Positions 7,390 to 14,689 of a DNA stretch of 27,778 bases are shown here, piece by piece. Origin of the DNA: Actinomycetota bacterium. Its GTDB lineage: Bacteria > Actinomycetota > Acidimicrobiia > Spongiisociales > ZC4RG35. Positions within the stretch are counted from its first letter, which is position 1, and every line of letters begins with the position of its first letter. Below the pieces are notes generated by a model. It was not told where the DNA came from. It made no database searches and worked only from the letters and a program-made list of their open reading frames with translations. The translations under genes were made by a program, and so were the position numbers. Where the stretch lies: contig JAPUJM010000192.1 in NCBI GenBank assembly GCA_027296205.1, positions 1-27,778 of the forward strand, given 5' to 3'.

Positions 7390-8577
7390 TTACCCCTGAT
7401 CTTCTGGCCGGGTCGACTCGGCCCGATCGAGCAATCGAGCCGGGGAGACAGCATGGTCGCCATACTTGTCGCGTATTTCGGCGATGGCATCTTCCATACG
7501 ATTCCAATCCTCGGACGCATCAAAGTCCAGTTGCTTTGGTTCCGTCGATTCCTCGAGAGACGAACCGGCCAGACCGAGCAATCGCACCGGTCGTGACACA
7601 CCGACGCCCACCAAGAGCTCAAGCCCGATTTTGTACAGATCGCGAAACCCGTCGGTGGCGCCGTCGAGAGTCTGGCTTCTGGTCACAGTGCTGAAGTCGT
7701 CGTAGCGCGTCTTGAGGGTGATGGTTCGCGCCGACAGCCCGCTCCGTCTCAGTCGTCCCGAGAGCCTTTGGGCGTGGGCGAGAAGAGCGGTCTCGATCAC
7801 TTCGACACCTTCCAGATCGGTCTCGTAGGTCTGCTCCACCGAGATCGACTTGGCCCCGATATCTGGCTCTATCCGTCGTGGGTCGATCCCCTTGGCGAGA
7901 TCATGAAGATGCCGTCCGGAGGATGGGCCGAATGCAGACACCAAAGCCGACTCGGGCATCTCGGCAATGTCACCGACGGTCTCCACCCCTAATCGCTCGA
8001 GACCGGCAAGAGTGGCCGGCCCAACACCCCAAAGAGAGCTGGCGGGCAACTCGTGAAGGAATTCGAGTTGCGTCTCCTTGGCCACATGCAAGATCCCGTC
8101 GGGTTTGGCCTCTTCCGAGGCGAGTTTGGCGATGAACTTAGTGGAAGCGACACCCACCGATGCCGGGAGCAGAAGCTCGGTCCTCAACGATTCGCGGATA
8201 GCCTTCCCTACCTCGGTCGACGATGTGTAGTGATGTCTGAGACCGGTCGCGTCGAGAAATGCCTCGTCAAGACCGAGACCCTCGACAAGGGGCGTGAATG
8301 AGCGAAAGATGACGAACACCTGAGCCGAAACCTCCCCGTAACGACCATGCGCGGGCGGGACGATCATCAGATCTGGGCACATCCGGAGAGCTGATGCCGT
8401 CGGCTGAGCCGAATGAACCCCAAACCGGCGAGCCTCGTAGGAGGCGCTGGCGATGACACCGCGAGGACCGGTCCCCCCGACGGCAACGGGACGACCCACC
8501 AGCGATTGGTCGCGGAGACGCTCAACCTCGACAAAGAACGAATCCATGTCGACATGGAGGATTGGCTCTGACCACAC
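7390..8577 (-). CDS. dinB: DNA polymerase IV (Y-family translesion polymerase)
   Basis: A 395-residue Y-family polymerase that copies past damaged template bases. Catalytic carboxylates are in LHVDMDSFFVEVERL (also holding the steric-gate aromatic residue) and GLGLDEAFLDATG. Other family blocks are GVIASASYEARRFGVHSAQP, the thumb motif SVGVASTKFIAKLASEEAKP, and the LWGVGPATLAGLERLGVETV helix-hairpin-helix. A little-finger domain fills the C-terminal 130 residues. No clear QLxLF-like clamp-binding motif ends the protein. I chose the GTG at 8577 (MWSEPILHVDM), the usual family length; an upstream ATG at 8637 would overlap the divergent phosphatase gene. In the second catalytic motif the usual Ser before LDEA is Gly. 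No LexA-like palindrome was seen upstream, but a different perfect inverted repeat is present. Confidence 0.93.
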   Translation of the reverse strand: MWSEPILHVDMDSFFVEVERLRDQSLVGRPVAVGGTGPRGVIASASYEARRFGVHSAQPTASALRMCPDLMIVPPAHGRYGEVSAQVFVIFRSFTPLVEGLGLDEAFLDATGLRHHYTSSTEVGKAIRESLRTELLLPASVGVASTKFIAKLASEEAKPDGILHVAKETQLEFLHELPASSLWGVGPATLAGLERLGVETVGDIAEMPESALVSAFGPSSGRHLHDLAKGIDPRRIEPDIGAKSISVEQTYETDLEGVEVIETALLAHAQRLSGRLRRSGLSARTITLKTRYDDFSTVTRSQTLDGATDGFRDLYKIGLELLVGVGVSRPVRLLGLAGSSLEESTEPKQLDFDASEDWNRMEDAIAEIRDKYGDHAVSPARLLDRAESTRPEDQG

Positions 8578-8594
8578 AGCCCCCGAAGTTACCT

Positions 8595-8614
8595 CCGGTT
8601 GGACGACCAACCGG
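8595..8614. promoter_or_regulatory. Perfect 20-bp inverted repeat between dinB and the phosphatase gene
   Basis: The sequence CCGGTTGG-ACGA-CCAACCGG has perfect 8-base arms around a 4-base centre. It lies in the 50-bp gap between the preferred dinB start (8577, minus) and the preferred phosphatase start (8628, plus). It could be an operator for a dimeric regulator or a hairpin in the 5' leader of either transcript. It overlaps a possible dinB ribosome site (GGAGGT, 8591-8596 on the minus strand) by two bases. The symmetry is seen directly; the function is inferred. Confidence 0.5.
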
Positions 8615-8627
8615 CCAAACTGAGCAG

Positions 8628-9302
8628 ATGGCGGCATTGGTCCACCTCGTCAGGCACGCGGAAGTCGACAATCCGCAACACCTCGTCTATGGCTCGATCC
8701 CGGGTTTCGGCTTATCTCCCCACGGGCTCGACCAGGCCAAACGGGTCGGCAGGTATCTAGGTCCGCGACCGGTGGTGGCCATTTGGTCATCCCCACTCGA
8801 GCGATCACTCCGATCGGCCGAGGAGATAGCGGTCAGATCCGGGGTACCGGTCCATGTCGATGAGGATCTCACCGAGTGGTCGATCTACAACAGATGGAAG
8901 GGCCATCCCTGGGGGTCCCTGCCGGAGATCTACCCCGGCGAGCTAGAGGCTTACCTGGAACACCCCGATCGGCTCGATTTCGTCGATGAGAGTCTGGGCG
9001 ACCTCGCCGATCGCGTTGCCGGAGTCGCCCGTCGATTGGATGAGGAGCATCCGCACGGCGATGTCGTGATCATGTCCCATCAGGACCCGATTCAAGCGGG
9101 ACGTCTGCACTTGGTTGGATCACCATTGTCCGACCTCCACAACGACAAGCCCGGGAACGGCGCGATCGTCACGCTCCGCCCCGGGAGCATGTGGAAAGAG
9201 GAAACGGTGTGGCAGCCCGGAGACTCCCCCCGCTTCGGCCAGAAGTCAGATCTGAGGGTGGTCACGGCCGGCGACGGCCCCACCCATCCAACTTCGGCTT
9301 GA
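8628..9302 (+). CDS. Histidine phosphatase family protein (phosphoglycerate mutase-like)
   Basis: A 224-residue member of the histidine phosphatase superfamily. The catalytic block is VHLVRHAEV with H10, followed by SSPLERSLRSAEEIA (the conserved second Arg region), the acidic EDLTEWSIYNRWKGHPW and the second histidine in VVIMSHQDPIQA. These residues form the phosphohistidine pocket. The substrate could be a sugar phosphate, phosphoglycerate or another small phosphate ester, and the sequence does not decide it. The motif reads RHA rather than the usual RHG. I chose the ATG at 8628, which places the catalytic histidine near the N-terminus as in the family. The ribosome site is weak (GAG). The membrane-protein genes downstream follow after 23 bp and may be co-transcribed. 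Confidence 0.85.
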   Translation: MAALVHLVRHAEVDNPQHLVYGSIPGFGLSPHGLDQAKRVGRYLGPRPVVAIWSSPLERSLRSAEEIAVRSGVPVHVDEDLTEWSIYNRWKGHPWGSLPEIYPGELEAYLEHPDRLDFVDESLGDLADRVAGVARRLDEEHPHGDVVIMSHQDPIQAGRLHLVGSPLSDLHNDKPGNGAIVTLRPGSMWKEETVWQPGDSPRFGQKSDLRVVTAGDGPTHPTSA

Positions 9303-9325
9303 AATAATCCGGTGCGAGACTCCGC

Positions 9326-10069
9326 GTGAAGTCTCCGCTGCTGGCAGTCACGCCCCTCGTGGCTGTGGTGATATGGACGATCGCCCTCATCGTCGACAGT
9401 GGGCCTTTCGACGGGATCTCGGTGTTTCTGATTTGCATCAGTCTCCTGGGGATGGCGACCACGTCGGTCGTAGGCATCGTCGTAGTTGGTGGCCGGTGGG
9501 CCCGTAGGCTGGGTTTGGTCGTGGTCGGCGCAACGGCTTTGCTGGCAGTTGTCCGACCGATCGACTCTTTCTGGATCATCGGGCTTGCGGCAACATCCCT
9601 GGCCGGGGCGGCTCTCTTCATGCCGTCGCTCACCACCGGGGTGCGCAAGCTTCCGGCCGCGGTCGGTCCTCCTCCACGAGCGGTGCTCGTTTCGTTGATT
9701 CTCCTCGGGACACCCCTTGTTTTGGGTGTGACCCAGAGCGGCTCGGCGCCCTGGGCAACCCTCGTCGTTGGCCTCACTGCTCCTCTTGCCGGCTTCGCCT
9801 ACTCACGGGTCCTCCCCGGTGGTCTCCTGGCGGTCCGAATCCTCTGGCCGGTTCTGGCCATCGGGGCCGCGATCCTGATGGGCTGGCCGGGTGGGCTCAT
9901 CAGTGCCGGCCTCGGAGCCCTTGTTGCTGCCCTCGCGTGGGACCGATCGGTCAGGACCGCTTTTCATCCGCCGCGGGAGGTGGGGTCGTCATATCCAATC
10001 CCGCCAGAGCTTGCGCCCAAGGAGGTCCTGGATCAAGCCGGGATTGACGACCGAGGCAAACGCAAGTGA
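9326..10069 (+). CDS. Multi-pass membrane protein of unknown function
   Basis: A 247-residue hydrophobic protein with about seven or eight predicted membrane helices. They include LAVTPLVAVVIWTIALIV near the start, FLICISLLGMATTSVVGIVV, LGLVVVGATALLAVV, FWIIGLAATSLAGAALFM, VLVSLILLGTPLVLGV, ILWPVLAIGAAILMGW and LISAGLGALVAALAW. A soluble tail of roughly 35 residues follows (VRTAFHPPREVGSSYPIPP and on). I recognise no family motif and no charged catalytic residues within the helices. The start is GTG at 9326, with only a weak ribosome site. The stop overlaps the next start as GTGA (10066-10069), so the two membrane proteins are translationally coupled and perhaps work together. Confidence 0.75.
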   Translation: MKSPLLAVTPLVAVVIWTIALIVDSGPFDGISVFLICISLLGMATTSVVGIVVVGGRWARRLGLVVVGATALLAVVRPIDSFWIIGLAATSLAGAALFMPSLTTGVRKLPAAVGPPPRAVLVSLILLGTPLVLGVTQSGSAPWATLVVGLTAPLAGFAYSRVLPGGLLAVRILWPVLAIGAAILMGWPGGLISAGLGALVAALAWDRSVRTAFHPPREVGSSYPIPPELAPKEVLDQAGIDDRGKRK

Positions 10070-10314
10070 GACGGTCTCCGAACCCCTGGATCGCCATGCC
10101 TGCGATAGTCCTCGGACTTCTCGCCGGGGCGCTTGGCTGGCTGGTGACAGTGGTCAGCTGCGGCCAGCCCGATAGCGCGGGACAAGTCTCATCCTGCCGC
10201 GGATGGGCGTTCGCAGTCGCCGCGATCGCTTTCGTCACAGTGACGGTTGGGGTGGGCCTTGTCCTGGTGCTGGTCTACCGGAGCCTTGCCGAATGGCGTG
10301 AGAAAACGAAGTGA
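10066..10314 (+). CDS. Small two-helix membrane protein of unknown function
   Basis: An 82-residue protein with two hydrophobic helices: about residues 10-30 (MPAIVLGLLAGALGWLVTVV) and 48-70 (AFAVAAIAFVTVTVGVGLVLVLVY). They are separated by a short loop with two cysteines (SCGQPDSAGQVSSC) that could form a disulfide outside the cell. The tail YRSLAEWREKTK is charged and probably cytoplasmic. The start GTG overlaps the stop of the upstream membrane protein gene as GTGA, which supports it being real. The 3' end converges with fabF with only 9 bp between. No family was recognised; a subunit of a small membrane complex is possible but not shown. Confidence 0.65.
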   Translation: MRRSPNPWIAMPAIVLGLLAGALGWLVTVVSCGQPDSAGQVSSCRGWAFAVAAIAFVTVTVGVGLVLVLVYRSLAEWREKTK

Positions 10315-10323
10315 AGGCTTCCT

Positions 10324-11574
10324 CTACACCCGGCTGAAGATCAGCGACACGTTGTGACCGCCGAAGCCGAACGAGTTGGACATGGCGTGGTCGAACTCGA
10401 GCTCTCGCGCCACGTTTGGCACGTAGTCGAGGTCGCACTGAGGATCTGGTGTCTCGTAGTTGATGGTCGGTGGGAGCACCTGGTCTCGCAGTGCGAGGAT
10501 GCTGAAGACAGCCTCCACGCTGCCCGCACCGCCGAGAACGTGACCCGTCATCGACTTGGTCGAGGAGACCGGTGTGGCATCGGCTTCGCTCCCCAACGCG
10601 ATACGAATGGCTGCCGTCTCCGTCGAATCGTTGGCTCGTGTCGAGGTCCCGTGAGCGTTGATGTAGCCGATCTCCTCTGGCGCCAGACCGGCGTCATCCA
10701 TGGCGGCCTTCATCGCTCGTGCTGCCCCTGTTCCCCCGGGTCTGGGGAGAGTGATGTGATATGCGTCGGCTGACATGCCATAGCCAGTGACCTCGGCCAG
10801 TGACCTCGCTCCCCTCGCCTCTGCGTGCTCGAGCGACTCCAGTACCAGTACGGCGCCACCCTCGCCCATGACGAACCCATCACGCGAGGCGTCGAAGGGC
10901 CGCGACGCTCCCTCGGGGTCCTCGTTGCGAGCCGAAAGGGCTCTCGCCTGGGCGAATGAGGCTACTCCGAAGGTGGTGATCGCAGCTTCGGCTCCTCCGG
11001 CGACCATCACATCGGCTGCGCCCCTCCGGATCAACTCTGTGGCGTCCCCGATGGCGTTCGCCGAGGCGCTGCAAGCCGTGACCACGCAAGAGACGGGCCC
11101 GGTGATGCCGTGCTCGATCGATACCAGGCCTGCCGCCATGTTGGGGATGATCCGAGGGACTCCGGTTGGGCTGACTCGCCCCGGTCCTCGATCACGCAAT
11201 ACGTCGATCTCGCTGATGAAAGAGCCCATGCCCCCGAATCCGGCCCCAACCATGACGCCGGCTCGCGACGCTGCCTCGTCATCACCGGAAAAGCTCAGAC
11301 CAGCGTCTTCGATCGCATGTCGCGAGGCAACGATGAAGAACTCCGAAAATCGGTCGAGGCGTCTGGCGTCCTTCCGCTCGAAATGCAAGGAGCTGTCCCA
11401 ACCAGAGACCTCGCCGGCGATCTTCGTCTTGTAGTCGGCCGTGTCGAAAAGTGTGATCGGGCCGATCCCGGAAGTGCCTCTCTTGATTGCCGCCCACGAA
11501 GACGCGGCATCGAGCCCGACCGGTGTGATGGCTCCGATCCCGGTGACAACGACCCGGCGTCGATCCGTTGACAT
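10324..11574 (-). CDS. fabF: 3-oxoacyl-[acyl-carrier-protein] synthase II (KAS II)
   Basis: A 416-residue elongating ketosynthase of type II fatty acid synthesis. It condenses malonyl-ACP with an acyl chain held on the active cysteine. The catalytic set is complete: C168 in VVTACSASANAIG, H308 in NAHGTSTRANDSTE, K340 and H345 in SSTKSMTGHVLGGAG. The N-terminus RRVVVTGIGAITPVGLD and the C-terminal NSFGFGGHNVSLIF are standard. It is the last gene of the fab cluster, 23 bp after acpP, and converges with the small membrane protein gene. The ATG at 11574 has no strong ribosome site, so translation may depend on the preceding genes. Chain-length preference cannot be told from sequence alone; a KasA-like role in long-chain synthesis is possible. 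Confidence 0.96.
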   Translation of the reverse strand: MSTDRRRVVVTGIGAITPVGLDAASSWAAIKRGTSGIGPITLFDTADYKTKIAGEVSGWDSSLHFERKDARRLDRFSEFFIVASRHAIEDAGLSFSGDDEAASRAGVMVGAGFGGMGSFISEIDVLRDRGPGRVSPTGVPRIIPNMAAGLVSIEHGITGPVSCVVTACSASANAIGDATELIRRGAADVMVAGGAEAAITTFGVASFAQARALSARNEDPEGASRPFDASRDGFVMGEGGAVLVLESLEHAEARGARSLAEVTGYGMSADAYHITLPRPGGTGAARAMKAAMDDAGLAPEEIGYINAHGTSTRANDSTETAAIRIALGSEADATPVSSTKSMTGHVLGGAGSVEAVFSILALRDQVLPPTINYETPDPQCDLDYVPNVARELEFDHAMSNSFGFGGHNVSLIFSRV

Positions 11575-11597
11575 TGGCTAGTGAGACACCACTTGGG

Positions 11598-11843
11598 TCA
11601 GCCTTCCAGCTTGGCGTTGACCAAATCGATGGCCTGACCCACGGTCATGATCGATTCGGCCTCCTCGTCGGGGATCTTGATGTCGAACTCGTCCTCGAGA
11701 GCCATCAGCAGCTCAACAACACCGAGACTGTCCACATCAAGATCCTCCTCGAAATGGGCATCATCTTTGATCTTGTCGGCATCCAGGCCGAGCTCCGACA
11801 CGAGCACGTCATTCAGACGGCTCGAGACCTCATTTCTATCCAT
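11598..11843 (-). CDS. acpP: Acyl carrier protein
   Basis: An 81-residue acidic carrier that holds growing acyl chains on a phosphopantetheine arm attached to S39, in the motif FEEDLDVDSLGVVELLMALE. Length and charge match bacterial ACP. I chose the ATG at 11843 (MDRNEVSSRLNDVL), which has GAGGAG six to seven bases upstream; a longer frame to 11894 reads into the fabG 3' end and adds an atypical N-terminus. It lies between fabG (34 bp upstream) and fabF (23 bp downstream). This is the same acpP-fabF order as in E. coli and Streptomyces fatty acid clusters, so it is the primary-metabolism ACP rather than a polyketide carrier. Confidence 0.95.
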   Translation of the reverse strand: MDRNEVSSRLNDVLVSELGLDADKIKDDAHFEEDLDVDSLGVVELLMALEDEFDIKIPDEEAESIMTVGQAIDLVNAKLEG

Positions 11844-11877
11844 TCTCTTCTCCTCGCTCTTCGGTTCTTGGAAGAAC

Positions 11878-12627
11878 TTACAGGGCAATGCCACCGTCGA
11901 CCGAAATCACCTGCCCGGTGACGTAGGACGCATCGTCTGACGCCAGGAAACCGACCACACCGGCGACCTCGTCAGGATTCCCGAACCTGCCAAGGGTGAT
12001 CGACCCGAGGACGACTTCCTTCAGGTCGTCGCCCAGCGCATCGGTCATGTCCGTGTCGATGAACCCCGGGGCGACGACGTTGACGGTAATTCCGCGTGAC
12101 CCGACTTCTTTCGCCACCGATTTGCTGAAACCGACAATCCCGGCCTTCGAAGCTGCGTAGTTGGCCTGACCGGGGTTGCCCACCAGTCCGGCCACCGAGG
12201 CGACTGAGATGACACGACCCCATTTGGCCCGCAGCATGGGTCTCATTGCAGCCTTTGTGCACAGATAGACCGAGCGCAGATTTGTCGCGATCACGTCGTC
12301 GAAGTCGTCCTCGCTCATCCGAAGAAGCAGGTTGTCTCTGGCTATGCCGGCATTGTTTATCAGAACGGTCACGGCTCCTATTTCTTCTTTGATCCGATCG
12401 AACATGGCACCGACCTGTTCGCCATCGGACACGTCCGCCCCGATGGCAACCGCCTCGCCACCGGATTCGCTGACTTCGGCGACAACCTCGGCGGCCGCAT
12501 CGGCGCTGCGTGCGAAATTGACAACGACCCGGTGCCCGGACCGGGCAAGTCGAATGGCAATCGCCCGTCCCAAGCCTCGGGAGGCACCGGTTACCAGGGC
12601 CACTCTCCCTCCGCTCGCTTGGTTCAC
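11878..12627 (-). CDS. fabG: 3-oxoacyl-[acyl-carrier-protein] reductase
   Basis: A 249-residue short-chain dehydrogenase that reduces 3-oxoacyl-ACP with NADPH. The cofactor loop is TGASRGLGRA (residues 13-22), then NNAG at 91-94. The catalytic triad is S144, Y157 and K161 within ISVASVAGLVGNPGQANYAA and SKAG. GNPGQANYAASKAG is close to the FabG signature rather than that of a generic dehydrogenase, and the position between fabH and acpP fits. R40 after the second strand (VVVNFARS) is compatible with NADPH. The GTG start at 12627 overlaps the fabH stop as GTGA, implying coupling. Many actinobacteria lack fabG at this position, so the order is worth noting. Confidence 0.94.
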   Translation of the reverse strand: MNQASGGRVALVTGASRGLGRAIAIRLARSGHRVVVNFARSADAAAEVVAEVSESGGEAVAIGADVSDGEQVGAMFDRIKEEIGAVTVLINNAGIARDNLLLRMSEDDFDDVIATNLRSVYLCTKAAMRPMLRAKWGRVISVASVAGLVGNPGQANYAASKAGIVGFSKSVAKEVGSRGITVNVVAPGFIDTDMTDALGDDLKEVVLGSITLGRFGNPDEVAGVVGFLASDDASYVTGQVISVDGGIAL

Positions 12628-13709
12628 GCCATCCTCTCCGGCAGTCCGAAGAAGTCGAAGTTGGGTCGAAGCAACTCCAGCGTGTTTCGATCGGGAGGTG
12701 GAAGCTCGGCGTCACTCTTCCCGAGTGGGGTGACTCTCGATCCCCATTTGTAAACCAATGAGCCCCAGGTGAGACCGCCCCCGAATGCGGCGAACAGAAC
12801 GATGTCCCCCGGTGAGATCCGACCGTCCTCCAGGGCTTCGGTCAGCGCCACCGGAACGGTGGCGGCCGAAGTGTTCCCGTATGACTGGATGTTGACGTAG
12901 ACCTTCGCTCCGTCGAGACCAAGGCGACGCGCGGTTGCGTCGATGATCCGGGAGTTGGCCTGGTGGGGAATGAGGAGATCGACGTCGTCGAGCCTGAGGC
13001 CGGCCTTGTCGAGTGCGATGAGCGAGGACTCGCTCATCTTGGTCACGGCCCTCCGGAAGATTTCCTGACCCTCCATGCTGATCCCGCACATGGCAGGATC
13101 GGGGTGCCCACGATCACCCATGGTCCCGTCAACAGGCACCTCTAAGACGTGTCCGGCCGATCCGTCCGTCCCGAGATCGGATGCGAGAACACCGGCCGAC
13201 TCATCGGAGCCTTCGAGCACCACTGCACCGGCGCCGTCACCGAACAGGATGCACGTGGAGCGATCCGTGAAGTCGAGCAGGTGGTGCAGTTTCTCGGTAC
13301 CCACGAGGAGAACGGTCTGGTACGTGCCACCGCGGATCATGTTGGTGCCGACAACCAGTCCATAGACGAATCCAGAGCAAGCCGCGTTGAGATCCATTGC
13401 TGCGGCGTTCCACGTCTCCATCCTCTTCTGAACCACAGACGCCGTGGACGGGATGATGGAGTCTCCCGAGCAGGTGGCAACCATGAGAAGATCTACGTCA
13501 TCGACGGTCTTGCCGGCAGCGGCGAGGGCTCGCAAGCCGGCCACAGCAGCCAGTTCGGAAGCCTCGACATGACTTATCCGACGTTCCTTGATTCCGGTAC
13601 GGGTCGTGATCCAATCGTCCGACGTGTCAACCAACTGCTCGAGATCATGGTTAGAGAGCACGTTGGGAGGCATGCACTTGCCCCAGCCGGTTATCTCAAC
13701 ATTTCGCAT
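12624..13709 (-). CDS. fabH: 3-oxoacyl-[acyl-carrier-protein] synthase III (KAS III)
   Basis: A 361-residue initiating ketosynthase that joins an acyl-CoA primer to malonyl-ACP. The active cysteine is C111 in DLNAACSGFVYGL, with the histidine in LLIPHQANSRIID and the asparagine in SYGNTSAATVPVAL. DDWITTRTGIKERRI is also characteristic. I chose the ATG at 13709 (MRNVEITGWGKCMPP), which has AGGAG five bases upstream; a longer open frame to 13784 reads back into fabD. After the usual end (FAAFGGGLTWGSLVYKWG) there is an extra tail of about 35 residues containing ELPPPDRNTLELL, longer than the E. coli enzyme. It follows fabD by 13 bp and overlaps fabG by four bases. Primer preference (straight or branched) is not visible. 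Confidence 0.94.
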   Translation of the reverse strand: MRNVEITGWGKCMPPNVLSNHDLEQLVDTSDDWITTRTGIKERRISHVEASELAAVAGLRALAAAGKTVDDVDLLMVATCSGDSIIPSTASVVQKRMETWNAAAMDLNAACSGFVYGLVVGTNMIRGGTYQTVLLVGTEKLHHLLDFTDRSTCILFGDGAGAVVLEGSDESAGVLASDLGTDGSAGHVLEVPVDGTMGDRGHPDPAMCGISMEGQEIFRRAVTKMSESSLIALDKAGLRLDDVDLLIPHQANSRIIDATARRLGLDGAKVYVNIQSYGNTSAATVPVALTEALEDGRISPGDIVLFAAFGGGLTWGSLVYKWGSRVTPLGKSDAELPPPDRNTLELLRPNFDFFGLPERMA

Positions 13710-13722
13710 CGTCACTCCTGAA

Positions 13723-14658
13723 TCACGCCATGGTACCGATGACTTCGACGGCGGCTGGAATGTCGTCGATTGTGGACACGACAATCACGGTTGCCTTCTC
13801 CACAGATCTTCGAGCCATCCCCGCTGTCACATCACCCGGCCCGACATGAACGAACGTATCGATGCCTGAGGCAGCCATCCCGAGGAGACACTCCCTGAAC
13901 CGCACCGGCGACACCATCTGACGGATCAGGAGCCCGGAGATCATGTCAGGCTCGTGTTCGACTGCCGTTGTGTTCGACCACACCGGGAAAGCGAGACGGT
14001 CGAACTCCAGCCCGGCCAGCGCACCGGCCACCTCATCGGCAGCCGGCTCCATGAAGGCCGAGTGGAATGCCCCAGCCACCTTCAGCGGTATCGCTCTCCT
14101 CACGCCGAGGTCTCTGGAATTGGCGGCAAGCCAATCGATGTCGTCAGCCCCTCCGGCGAGCACCACTTGGCCGGGAGCATTGATGTTGGCCACCTGAAGA
14201 CGTCCACCGTCATGCTGACGCCTGGTCGCTATCGACGTTGCCAGATCCTCATCGGCACCGATCAGGGCGGCCATCCCCGACGGTTCCAGGTCTGCTGCGT
14301 TCGCCATCGCTTTGCCTCGCCGAGCCACAACACCGAGTGCCGCCTCATATCCAAGGGCGCCCGATGCTGTCAACGCCGTGTACTCACCCAATGAATGGCC
14401 CACGGCGCCCGCTGGTGGTGAAGGAAGCACCTCGGCAAGGATGTCCCACAGGGCGTAGCTGAGTGCAAAGAGAGCGGGTTGGGCGTACTCGGTTCGGGTG
14501 AGGGCCTCTTCCGGTCCTTCCAGGCACATCTCACGGAGGGACCATCCGAGGATCTGATCCGATCGCTCACCAAGCAGGTCGGGACGGGCGTCAAACAAGT
14601 CTGTGCCCATGCCCACGAACTGACTTCCCTGGCCCGGGAAAAGAACTCCGAAGCTCAC
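13723..14658 (-). CDS. fabD: Malonyl-CoA:ACP transacylase
   Basis: A 311-residue acyltransferase that moves malonyl from CoA to ACP. The N-terminal GVLFPGQGSQFVGMG, the nucleophile S89 in AVGHSLGEYTALTASG, and the histidine in KVAGAFHSAFMEPAADEV are all present. TEYAQPALFALSYALW is the usual Q-x-x-L-F block. The start is GTG at 14658 with no strong ribosome site. The gene begins 31 bp after the threonine aldolase stop and is the first fab gene; no promoter could be assigned in that short gap, so the fab genes may be read from a promoter inside or upstream of the aldolase gene. No PucR-type regulator is present upstream, unlike the arrangement I recall in Streptomyces. Confidence 0.94.
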   Translation of the reverse strand: MSFGVLFPGQGSQFVGMGTDLFDARPDLLGERSDQILGWSLREMCLEGPEEALTRTEYAQPALFALSYALWDILAEVLPSPPAGAVGHSLGEYTALTASGALGYEAALGVVARRGKAMANAADLEPSGMAALIGADEDLATSIATRRQHDGGRLQVANINAPGQVVLAGGADDIDWLAANSRDLGVRRAIPLKVAGAFHSAFMEPAADEVAGALAGLEFDRLAFPVWSNTTAVEHEPDMISGLLIRQMVSPVRFRECLLGMAASGIDTFVHVGPGDVTAGMARRSVEKATVIVVSTIDDIPAAVEVIGTMA

Positions 14659-14689
14659 CTGCTATCGGACCGCAACAAGAACAGTTGGG

